In this document: positions 21,563-31,417 of the stretch, piece by piece
Position numbering within the stretch: the first letter of the stretch is position 1
Layout of the letters: each line of letters starts with the position of its first letter
From: Zygnema cylindricum
Lineage: Eukaryota; Streptophyta; Zygnematophyceae; Zygnematales; Zygnemataceae
Length of the DNA: 64,000 nt
NCBI GenBank assembly: GCA_037447655.1
Contig: JBBHKE010002836.1
Coordinates: 62,001 to 126,000, forward strand
Direction: 5' to 3'
The notes under the pieces: generated by a model
Database searches by the model: none
What the model saw: only the letters and a program-made list of their open reading frames with translations
What the model was told of the DNA's origin: nothing
Program-made: the position numbers and the translations under genes

Positions 21563-24500
21563 TTATGCGAGAGTTGACATGTCAAGAACAAATCGATACT
21601 TCACATCGGACTGCAAGATACAAAAAAAAAAACGATATGTAAGTAAAACTATAAAAAAAGCCTTGAGAATGCGAAGTAGATCACAACATTGTAACACCTC
21701 TAACTGAAAATACTAATACAAAACCTTTTCTTGGTATAACTCCCACCGTAAACCATTATGTAATCAGTTACAAAAATTCATCATAAGGTTCTGTGGAATT
21801 TCTTTTAGAGCTATCAATTCTAATTTATAACCAGTCAGACGTCAACAATTTCTAACCAATTGCCAAGATAGTGTCGAGAAAAAGGACAACAATATTTAAC
21901 ACTGTAATATGTTCAGGCACCAGATGCTAAATTGGTACAAAAAATGTGCTATCAAACATTCATATTGAGATATTATATGTCATATTTATCTTGATAACTC
22001 CAAAAGATACGTACACGCGTATTTTATACACTTTCCAATATGAACTATAATTCATTACCTTCATCAACTGACAAGTTCCAAAATGAACAGTCTAAAGTAA
22101 CGGTAATTGTACCCCTGAGATAAGGAAGGGAGGGAGAAGGTTTAACAACGTAGAAAACTCACCTTTTGGAGTCTTTCCATGGCTGTGTTAACATAATCGA
22201 TGCTAACCTTCTCAATGTCTGAAGTAATATTGTGTTTTCCACAGAAATCCAACATTTCTTGAGTCTCTTTCAAACCTCCGATCAAACTCCCAGCAATCAT
22301 TTTCCTTCCTGCAATTTTCAGTAAACAAAGACTAATTTACAGAGTGGAAAAGAAAACAAAAGATGGATAGGCACAGTCCATCACATCACAGACTATTCAA
22401 GTTATTTTAACGATTCATCACAAGAATATTCTCTTAATTAAGATTCAGAAGCAGTATATATCATCAAACTTTCTCTGAAAAGACACCATGAACTGAAGAA
22501 AAAAACAATCACTCTACAGCTCTGAGAGAATAGGATTCTGGGGACTTCTGATTAGAAAAAAAACACACACACACACATTTTTCTCCCTCTACTGTTACAA
22601 GTAGCACAAAATAAATTGCAAATTACAACTGATTTTTTTTCAAAAATCAACAGAAGTATACAAATAGGTGGCAAATTATAAACTAATTTCCCAAAAAATA
22701 ACAACTGAATAAATAGCAAATTATAGATGAAACTTACCGAAAATCAACTCTGAAGCCCCGAGAGCATACGGTTCCGGAGGCACTCCCACAACAACATATT
22801 TGCCATCTAGTTTGAGCAAATTCAGATAGTCCGAAAGATTATGTTTTGCACTCACAGTGTCGATGATGTAATCCAAACTGCCTGCCTTAGCCTGAACATT
22901 TGAAAGAACAATCTTGAAAAAACATTTAAAAAGGAACAATTTGAAGGAACAATGTGAAGGACCAATTTGAAGGAACATCCTAAAGCAACATTTTAAGAAA
23001 CTTATTTAATATCAATCAAACTGTTGAAGCGTGCATTATTTGTCAAGCAAAAGAAGAAACTTGTCAAGCAAAAGAAGAAATTGTCTTTAAGTAACTCAAC
23101 CAAATACTCAAGACATACATTATTTCTCCATCAAATAGATAAGTCTTTTCCCATCATCAAAAGAAACAAAAGATAATCCCTTTAAGGCTATTAGACATCT
23201 AGATCCTCTTGAATAATCGCTCGCTTACACTGAAACATCCTCCCACAGCTTCCTGAGCTCCTAATGATCCTTATCAAGACCATATATCCTCACAAATCTA
23301 CCTTAGAAAATTGCAACAAACAGGCATGTCAAGTTGGAAGTAGTAAACCCTTCTCAAGAAACTCTCCTCTCACCTTCATCCCCTTCTCATGATTTGTTAC
23401 TGTAAAGTAAAAAGTCACACCAAGCTGTAACTCATAAAAAACCAACCATCTCAAGGAAATTCCTTATCACGTTTGTCACATTCTCATGTTTTATAACAAA
23501 CTAAACAAAAGTCACACCAAGCTGTAACTAATAAAAAACCAGCCTTCTTATGAAAGTCTTTCTCACCTGCATTTCGTTCTCATGTTTTGTTACTACGAAC
23601 TCATCCGCTTTAAGAAGGTCAATAGCTTCATGCTTTTTGTTAACAGATGTGCTCAAAACCACCACCTTCATTCCAAAAGCCTTTCCAAACTTGACAGCCA
23701 TATGGCCCAATCCTGTGAAATTACCAGTCCATAAGCACAAACAAAACATACAAGGTAAGACTCCAAAAATATAATTCATCGCATGAGAAAAAAAAAACAA
23801 CACAATTTTTACTCCAGGAACACTCACTGCTACTCACTAGTATCCTTTAGATGTTATAAATACATGAAAACTCTTCCTAGTGAATGTCTCTGGAGAAAAA
23901 AGAAATGACCCTTGACAATTAAATTACACGTCCCTTTACTGTTAGAGATAGTGAGTTATTAGCCTTTGCAATTTATTGGGATTAACTGCACCACATGACA
24001 ATCTGAGTAACGTACTTCAGCATTTTGGTCAAAAATTACTCACTCAAGTTTAAGAGATTAATTCTTACAATAATGTAAAATATAGTTTAGTTCCGATTAA
24101 AACTCCAGCTCACTACAATTCGAATATTATTTCTTAACTCGAATATTAATTCTTAGAGAGATGTGAGTGATTAACTCTTACAAAAATGTTAAAAGTAGTT
24201 TCTTGCCGATAACAGGTTAAGGTTTCATTACTCACCTCCCAAACCGACAACTCCAATAGTCTTCCCAGCTTCATTAAGGCCATAGTGAACCATGGGACTG
24301 TAGACTGTGATTCCGGCACACAATAGAGGAGCAGAAGCATCCAAAGGAAGATTTTCAGGCATGTGGAGGACAAATCTGAAGATCACGAAACAAAAGAGTT
24401 TTCAGTTTTTACGTCAATGATATTATGAGATCAGTTTAATTCCAAGGCGACTTAGTTCTTTGTGTAACATAATATAGACTCGGTTTAATGAAAAATATAT

Positions 24501-26100
24501 CACTGATCAAAGACAGCAATGTCACAAACTGAGTTTTAACTGCAAAAATTTTAAATTTTCACCCTCGGTTTATTTGCAGGAAATCTTAATTTCCCATGTA
24601 AAGTCAGTTCCATTTCAAAATGCTACTCCATTTATGCAGGACAAACCTTATTTAAAGCAACCCCTCAGAAGTTTAAACATTCGACCATAAAAATTTAATT
24701 TACCAGAGGAATTATGATTACCAGACCACTAACGGATCATGACATTTGAGGAAAAATCAAAACAATAACAATCCCATCAAGCATGAAAACAAGGTTAGCT
24801 AACTTTTTTACAACCAAACATATTAATGGAAAGTTCCTCTGAAAAACAAAAATGCAACTCACTTCTGATCGCAAACCATCCTGTTAGAGTATCCTCCATA
24901 TGTTTGAGTACCGTCATAATCCACACCATTATATGTGAACACTCCCTTGGGACAGTATTGCTCCAAATTTTTCCCGCAAGCTTCACAGTCGTGACAGGAC
25001 CTCACCAGACAACCGACTCCCACATGGTCTCCCACTTTGAAACCACTCACTGAGTCACCGACTTTTGTCACCACCCCAGCGAGCTCGTGTCTGTAATCAT
25101 GGCAACAAAATAATAAAAATAAAGAATGATAAAGAATCATATTTTCTTGTCGGTAAACAACAAAAAGAAAACAGAATCTCCATTCAGCAAACAAGGAAAA
25201 ACATAATTGCTATTTAGTATACGACAAAAAAAAAAAACTATTCGTCCGGTAAACAGGAAAAAAGATTAATTTCTATCCAGTAAAACGACAAAACACGAAA
25301 TAGCTGCTCAGGAAACAAGAGAAAACAACAAAACATCTAGCAGCAGCTCAGAACAGAAGCAAAACAGCATGTTACATATTATTACATATATTCTATTCAG
25401 TGAACAAAATGTCAAAACATTAGCACACCGGCCAACTTGTGCCTGTAGCTATGGCAGAAAATCGCCAAAAAACAGAAGATCCATTTGGTGAAGATAAACG
25501 TAGAAAAATAAAAACACACACCCAGGCACCATTGGGAAGGTCGAATTTCCCCAATCTCCCTTGATCTGATGCAAGTCACTATGGCAAATGCCACAGAATT
25601 TGATGTCAAACTCCACATCCTCGGCTCCAACCGCCCTGCCACATGGAACCAATTTTTACTGCTCAGTTAAAAAGATCAGTTTCCTGCTCAAAACTCTTCA
25701 TCCGAAGTGTCGCAATCCAGAAATTCGAGCAATAGAGTGAATTATCCCGTCTTATCATGGTAGTATTCATTACAAAAGCGATAACATCACTGTAATTTGC
25801 TGTAGTAAAAGTCAAATGAAATTTAACTTCACTTACTCAGTTAAGATTAATCACCATCGACCATACTGCTCAGTTCACTGCTCAATTCAGCTGCTACTTC
25901 TCAAGCTCAATTTAGAAGCTCGCTAAATTCAAATAAAAACTGATTTTGACGCATTTTTAAAATTAGACTCTACTAAGTTTCTGACAAGTCACAGCAGCTG
26001 TGGTTTGCATCCAGTTTCCATACCTGCGGTTGAATTCGAAGGGCGCCAGGTGTCCAGAAGCATCCTTGGCTGCATATCCTTTCGTATTGCAGTCAGCCAT
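21563..26100 (-). CDS. CAD: Cinnamyl alcohol dehydrogenase, 8 exons, 350 aa
   Basis: Exons, all with GT-AG borders and consistent phase: 26100-26024, 25635-25522, 25090-24863, 24375-24236, 23712-23567, 22891-22738, 22308-22163 and 21610-21563 (TAA). They give 1,053 bp, close to the usual CAD length of about 357 aa. The enzyme is a zinc, NADPH-dependent medium-chain dehydrogenase reducing hydroxycinnamaldehydes to monolignols in the cytosol. Visible residues: catalytic-zinc Cys40 in [10 protein letters not shown], His65-Glu66 in GHELAG, Cys159 in [11 protein letters not shown]; structural-zinc Cys96, 99, 102 and 110; NADP-binding GLGGLG at 184-189; STS at 207-209, the serine pattern associated with NADPH preference. 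The C-terminus [15 protein letters not shown] fits the family. Intron 2 and intron 5 contain duplicated exon-border relics. Substrate range cannot be read from sequence, so a related alcohol dehydrogenase role is possible. Confidence 0.95.
22900..22985. repeat. Short tandem repeat in CAD intron 5
   Basis: Imperfect 13-15-bp units of the type AAGGAACAATTTG recur about five times immediately upstream of exon 6 in gene orientation. Confidence 0.6.
23340..23600 (-). repeat. Tandem triplication of the CAD exon 5 3' border
   Basis: The last part of exon 5 with its 5' splice site (TTCTCATGTTTTGTTAC, read on + at about 23578-23596) and the following intron (AGTCACACCAAGCTGTAACT) recurs twice at about 100-bp spacing, near 23365-23440 and 23461-23530. 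The distal copy keeps a donor-like AGGTGAGAGG (minus strand near 23365-23375). Confidence 0.7.
25415..25460 (-). pseudogene. Relic of the CAD exon 3 start inside intron 2
   Basis: On the minus strand, GCTACAG is followed by codons for HKLAGV, nearly the same as HELAGV at the true start of exon 3 (25090). The flanking CTATGGCAG matches the exon 3 acceptor neighbourhood. This indicates an intragenic duplication of the intron 2/exon 3 border. It lies only about 75 bp from exon 2 and is followed by a stop, so use of this site would truncate the protein. Confidence 0.55.
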
Positions 26101-26300
26101 AATCTCCAGCAAACAAAGTTTTCACCAAATGATTGTTATTCCTGCTTGTAGTGGTCAAAAGTAAAGCTGCAGTAATGAAATGAAGATACAAGATGGCAGT
26201 TGTAGAGTAACAGACTGCAAGATTTAATCTTTCAAGGTTTTAAGCTTTTTAGTCAGAAGAGATTCTGCAATAAATTGTGAAACTTGGAGACAGATTTTTC

Positions 26301-26310
26301 AAAATATATA
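26301..26310 (-). promoter_or_regulatory. Candidate TATA box of CAD
   Basis: TATATATTTT on the minus strand, about 200 bp upstream of the ATG. The CAD pseudogene has TTTATATAAAT at the equivalent place. No transcript start is known. Confidence 0.4.
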
Positions 26311-26579
26311 CTGAGAGGAAGTGATTAACTCCTGCCACGCAGTCAGAATTCTATTTCTACATGCAATTGATTAACGGCAGTTGAACGGACACGTAAACAT
26401 TCTAGATCCCTTGGACGGTGGCACGTGTGAAGAGCCTGCCAAGTGCAAGTGACAGGCGGCGACAAACTGGTGGCTGACGGTCTGTGGAAAAAGTACGCGG
26501 AAGCTTCGGGAATGTCCAGTATTTATGTTGCCTTTGGAAAAGTGGATATTCGTTGAAGTGAAAGAAATTTGACGTAATT

Positions 26580-26830
26580 TTTCTGGTACATTATCATGTG
26601 ATTACAAAATTTAATACGTCATACAGCAGGATTAGAGGTAGGTTCCTGCCTTCCTGGTGAGCTTCGTCAATTTTTGGAAGATTGTTTTGTACATACGTGG
26701 GGTGCTGATGTACATTATGACGTCAAAATGAGAAATTATACGTAATATAGCCGGATATGTGGATGAGCATCCAGAGTTTTTTGGCATATTATTTTGTATA
26801 TACTCGGGTTTGTAAATTTGGAATGAGTAC
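26580..26830. repeat. Diverged tandem duplication upstream of CAD
   Basis: Two units of roughly 115 bp share GTACATTAT, TACGT(C/A)AT, GGAT..G, GAGC.TC and ATTGTTTTGTA/ATTATTTTGTA in the same order. They are strongly diverged. No coding content. Confidence 0.4.
26637..26643 (-). promoter_or_regulatory. AC-element match upstream of CAD
   Basis: ACCTACC on the minus strand, about 540 bp upstream of the CAD ATG. AC elements of this form are known R2R3-MYB sites in phenylpropanoid promoters. A single 7-mer match is weak evidence. Confidence 0.25.
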
Positions 26831-26893
26831 AAAAGCTGTTTTGCTCACTGTACTTTACAGTACAGCATACTGTGAGTCGCAATAATTGTTAAA

Positions 26894-27335
26894 AGTGTTG
26901 GGTATCGGGTAGTTTCATATCGCGATAATTTCGATATTCGATATATCGAATATCGATCGAGCAGATTTCTCGATATATCGTACCGGGACCAACATAAATT
27001 ATCGCGATATATATCGCAAAAATTGCATATCCGTACAGTCATAGTACGGAAAACCGTACGAAAAAAGAGTACGGATACTCGTACGAAAAATCGTACGGAT
27101 ATTTTGCCCCCCCCCCCCCCCCCCACTGAGCGCGGGGGGGGGGGGGAGGGGGGGGGGGGGGGGGGTTTGAAAAAAAAATTGTAAAATTTTCATTTTCGAT
27201 ATATCGTCGATACGATATATCGGCGATATATCGGCAATATATCGCAATAATTTGAAATTCGATATATCGAATATCGGGTACATGAAATTCGATATATATC
27301 AAATATCGGCAATGGGTCCTCGATACCCAACACTA
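26894..27335. mobile_element. hAT-like element (TAGTGTTGGGTA family), copy C, with a C/G homopolymer hairpin
   Basis: About 442 bp with ends GTGTTGGGTATCGGGTAG and CTCGATACCCAACACTA, flanked by the 7-bp repeat GTTAAAA on both sides. The interior carries a C run (about 27107-27124), ACTGAGCG, then a long G-rich run (to about 27165). Subterminal CGATATATCG palindromes are as in the other copies. Confidence 0.75.
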
Positions 27336-27530
27336 GTTAAAACACTCCATCGGCGCCCCTAAATTACGACCCCTGAACTTCAAATAATTTAATAACACAA
27401 ATTTTTATTTCAAGCTAAAATAAGTAGAAATTAAATAGTGTCCATATAGTGATATACACTTGTTCAAGACTTCAAGAGGTATTTAAATAGTGGAATGTAC
27501 GGAAAGTGCCAGTATGTTGATTCGTACTAA

Positions 27531-28428
27531 GGGTGAACCTCCATCATGCGAAAAATGGGGTTGTTTACCGGAAAAGTTGCATTTCCGTACACATCCAGCT
27601 CATTGCCCTACAGTGCCGTACTGGTTTTCTTTTTTTTACAAACATGATTACTGTCGGGGCGTCAAGATTCTCCAAACTTTTGGGCGATAACATCAACCGT
27701 CCGATTATGACTTTTCGAAGCAAGAGGTCACGTCGTCCAGTGATTAATTACTCTTCTCAGGAGGAGAGCAGCCAATCACCAGACGTGTAAAACGTTTACG
27801 CGTGGAAAGCTGAAGTACAAGCCATGCGTCTTCAGACAGGCGAAAATCAGATACGACAAAAACCACAAAAAAAGTTTGTTGAAGAATGTGTCGTGTCGCC
27901 TCCACCACCATTCATCGTCAACCGGAATTTGTTGCACCTGCTGTCTTCAAAGTTCCGATATGGAAAGTTCCGATATATTTTGGAGATGAAAGGATTCCAG
28001 GGCGTGAAAGACGTATGCTCAAAAGGCGGCCGCTTTGATTCACGTCAGAGGCGGACGCAACAAGGTTTTAAAGTAAAAGCATTAAATCGGAGCCATAGAT
28101 TAAAAAGGACAGCTGGTACATCGATGAAACATGAACGTTCCAATGGCACATCTGTGTACGTCTGTACATCCATTTATTTTCGACAGATATATAAAACCGT
28201 TGAAACAACGACAAAGCGGCTGGTTGTACGGATACTAGTTTAGATATTTCGTTTTGGACTCTTTGACGACGCTTGCCGTCAGAACAGAAATCTATGTGCA
28301 TCCAATCGAAGGAAAGCACGTCCACGATTGACTCCTTGCTGACAAGACCTGATGGAGAAGTGAACCAAATTTTATTGGCAGTAAACGTTTGCGTACGATT
28401 ACTGTCAGCGCCAGATGGAGAAGGGGCC
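27531..28428. mobile_element. PIF/Harbinger-like MITE H2, copy A
   Basis: 898 bp with ends GGGTGAACCTCCATCATGCG and AGATGGAGAAGGGGCC, flanked by TAA on both sides (27528-27530 and 28429-28431). It has no recognisable transposase; the open frame at 27824-28243 is not conserved in other copies. Confidence 0.75.
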
Positions 28429-28535
28429 TAATAAAAACTACAGAACTGCACTAGACAGGGGAAATCACGCAAACCCGTTTTCACGTGTAAGCGTCGACTG
28501 TGTGAACACAGCTACAGCACGGAAATGTGAAATAA

Positions 28536-29272
28536 GGGTGAAGTTCCATCATACATTTCTGTAATTGTACGGCGAACTCTACAGACCGGGTCAATTGAGT
28601 CGAAGTTCCATCACGTAGAGTTTGTAAGCCACGTGTTCTAAATTGAATGGCGCCACGCAAGCTACAATTTGATATTGAATATCTTTCAGATTTTTAGCAC
28701 CGACAAACTTAACTTCAAATCTTGATTTGCGTACCATGTACTTGCGTACGAAGTAATCATACGACAAAACTTTTATACATTTTGCAGATGCCAGTCTGTA
28801 CGCCAGCTCATTTTTTAGGGTTTCAGTTTTCGAACATAACAAAATTCCTTTGAGAGAAATAGTGTGACGAACAAAAGTTACCGAAAATAGCGTGACGAGG
28901 GAATTTTACGAAGTTTCGTTTTTATTTTCGGTTGTATTTTGGAAACCGCGTGTCATGTGCAAATCTTAAGATTTTTCATTAGTTTTCCATCATGACACGT
29001 AGCTTAATTGTCCACTGTGTCACAATTGTTATTTTATGTGTATGCCGACCCACCTCGTCGAGGTGGGTTGAGTCTAAGAGAGAAAGTTGAAGCGAACTCA
29101 TCGCAGATGAACATCCGACGGCCAGTGTTACCTCCAAGACCTTCCGAGCGTATCGGCAAGATTCTTTGTAATGTTGGTTTTCGTATAAAAACAAAATAGG
29201 CGGTACAATCTGGTACGGAGAGTCGCCAAAATCTGTTAGAAACGCCACTTTTCGCTTCATGGAACTTCACCC
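28536..29272. mobile_element. PIF/Harbinger-like MITE H2, copy B
   Basis: 737 bp with ends GGGTGAAGTTCCATCATAC and CATGGAACTTCACCC, flanked by TAA (left) and TTA (right). It contains the palindrome CCCACCTCGTCGAGGTGGG at about 29049-29067. It abuts the H1 element at 29276 through a single TTA. Confidence 0.8.
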
Positions 29273-29275
29273 TTA

Positions 29276-30091
29276 GGGTAATCTTCCATCAGGCGTTCCC
29301 AGTAATTGTACGATCACGTTTACCGACAGTAAAATTTATAACACCCTTCCATCAGGTCGTGCCAGTGAAGCTAAAATTGCTGACTTGTTCAATTGCGATT
29401 GGTACCACGTAGGATCTTGTTGAGCCGCCCGAGAATAATCATCATTTCGAAAAGGACAAAATCGTTACTAAGTATGTGTACAGATAGACGCCGTTTAAAA
29501 TATCTTAGTAGCGTCACGCTAATGTACAATCTCAACGTTCTTACGACTGTCGTCGTACCAACGGCCACGAAAACCGTTGCAAAATTAAAGTTTGTACAAA
29601 TGTCGAAGAATGTACCATTTTGTACGTGAATGCATTATCGCTGTACCGACTTGATTGTGCACATTTATGAAGGAGGCGTGACAGGATGTCCGGTGACCAA
29701 GATTTTGTTGGCGAACAGATTTTGTCATCAACCAGGGTGGTTTTTTTGACGTCAGAAGGTACACGCCATTTGCCACATGTAACTTTACAACTTCACGTCC
29801 GTCGTGGATTGACGCTGAATTTACAAGTGGTCCAATACACGCGTCCTGTAATCGCTAACTCTCCTCCCGTGGACTGTCGGAGGAGACTAGCTAGGTACTG
29901 GAAACAAGGGGCGTTTCCGTCGAAAATTGAAAATCGGACGGTGGTATATTTCGCCAAGAAGTCTGGAGAATCTCAACGAATTTTTAGTAAACATCTTTTG
30001 TAAAAAAAAAAAAAAAAAACAGTACGGCCTAGTACGGAAGGGTACTTTCTCCAGTAAACAACTCCACTTTTCGCCTGATGGAAAGTTACCG
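29276..30091. mobile_element. PIF/Harbinger-like MITE H1, copy B
   Basis: 816 bp with ends GGGTAATCTTCCATCAGGCG and CGCCTGATGGAAAGTTACCG. It shares its interior with 18760-19578 in the same orientation. The right flank is GTA instead of TTA, one change from the expected target duplication. Confidence 0.8.
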
Positions 30092-30504
30092 TATGTTTTT
30101 TTCGTCTCTTAAAACATTTTTCTCCGTACACACCTGTCCGATTGTAGATCTAACGGTTGCGATTGAAAGGTAAGATTCTCATCTTCCGATTGGCGTTCTC
30201 AAATTAAAAATCGGACAAGTTTGTACGGAGAAAGGATGCTTTGAGTGGCGAAAAAAATACTAACCCTAATAGCGATTCAAGGTGTAAAGGACAGTACAGT
30301 ACAGTACAGTACGGTCACTAAGCACGCGATCTGATAGAAAATCGATTTGCGGATCTGAAGCTTTTATTCGGCTTCGATTCGACTTTTTGAAAATTTTAAA
30401 TTTTCGAATTGACATCGTTTCGTTTCGAGACTCTTGTTCGGGAAACGGGTTCGAGATTCGGTCGAGGTGCCGTACCGAATAGTACACTATAGTGCAGTAT
30501 TGTA

Positions 30505-31380
30505 AACCGTGAATCGTTATTACTTATTAGCATAGTTCAAAAGTAGGCGTTTTTATGGTATGCCTTTGGTCGGCGCCTTTATCGTAAGTTGTGTTATGGG
30601 CTTTTCATGTGATCTTTTTTAGATCGCTACTTTGATCGGCAACCGTCCGATCGTCCGAATCTGACGGTGTAAATAATTTTTTTTGGTCCGAATGTTTTAA
30701 TTGGTATAATTTTTGGTCCGAATGTTTTAATTGGTCCGAATAGGTCTGAATACAATATGGGTCTTAAGGTCATATTGTATGTTTTGCATACAATAGGCAT
30801 ATTGTATGGGCCTACTTTCACCTACTTTTGAACTATGCTTATTAGACTATAGAAATTATTAGTATCAATAATAAATTAGTGTCATTGATTCTAATTTGTG
30901 TATCAATCCCATTATGAAAAAAATGTTTAATTGTAATTTCTCTATATCGCTGATTTAGGTATACAGAAAATGCCGTCATTACATATACGTTAAAATAGGT
31001 AGAAGTACAAAATCTGACAATCCGTACCACGTCGCGTCCTTTCATTGTAATTAATCCATAATTCTAATTTGGGTTTGCGAACGCATTTGTCGCAAACTCG
31101 ACTCCACGTTTATTCTAAGCGCAGTTCTGTATGCAACCGACATAAGTTAACTACAATTTCCGTACGATTTTCGGTAATCAAGTACAGTTTTGTACCAGCA
31201 AACACATTCCGTACACCACACTATTCATGAAATAAGTACGGTAATTCCATTGATGCTAATTCACAAGAACCGTAATTAACGTCAAGGATAAAATAGAATC
31301 AGTCACTGTATTTCGGGTATCAATGTCAAAATTTTGGGGCGCCGATATAGAGTACATAAGTCTAATAATGATTCACGTTG
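30505..31380. mobile_element. TA-flanked inverted-repeat element upstream of the oxidase gene
   Basis: The left end AACCGTGAATCGTTATTA and the right end TAATAATGATTCACGTTG are inverted repeats with TA on both outer sides (30503-30504 and 31381-31382). It includes the nested hAT-type MITE at 30531-30837. The right end stops 37 bp before the sarcosine oxidase start codon, so the element must supply part of that gene's promoter or leader. Other members: 36077, 48184 and 48402. Confidence 0.75.
30531..30837. mobile_element. hAT-type MITE (CATAGTTCAAAAGTAGG family), copy C
   Basis: 307 bp with perfect ends and a perfect 8-bp target duplication CTTATTAG (30523-30530 and 30838-30845). It is inverted relative to 12371 and contains an internal tandem duplication of TTGGTCCGAATGTTTTAA. 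It is nested in the TA-flanked element at 30505-31380. Confidence 0.95.
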
Positions 31381-31417
31381 TACCGTCCTCCACGTGAGCG
31401 TATCGGAGTCTCGCCCC

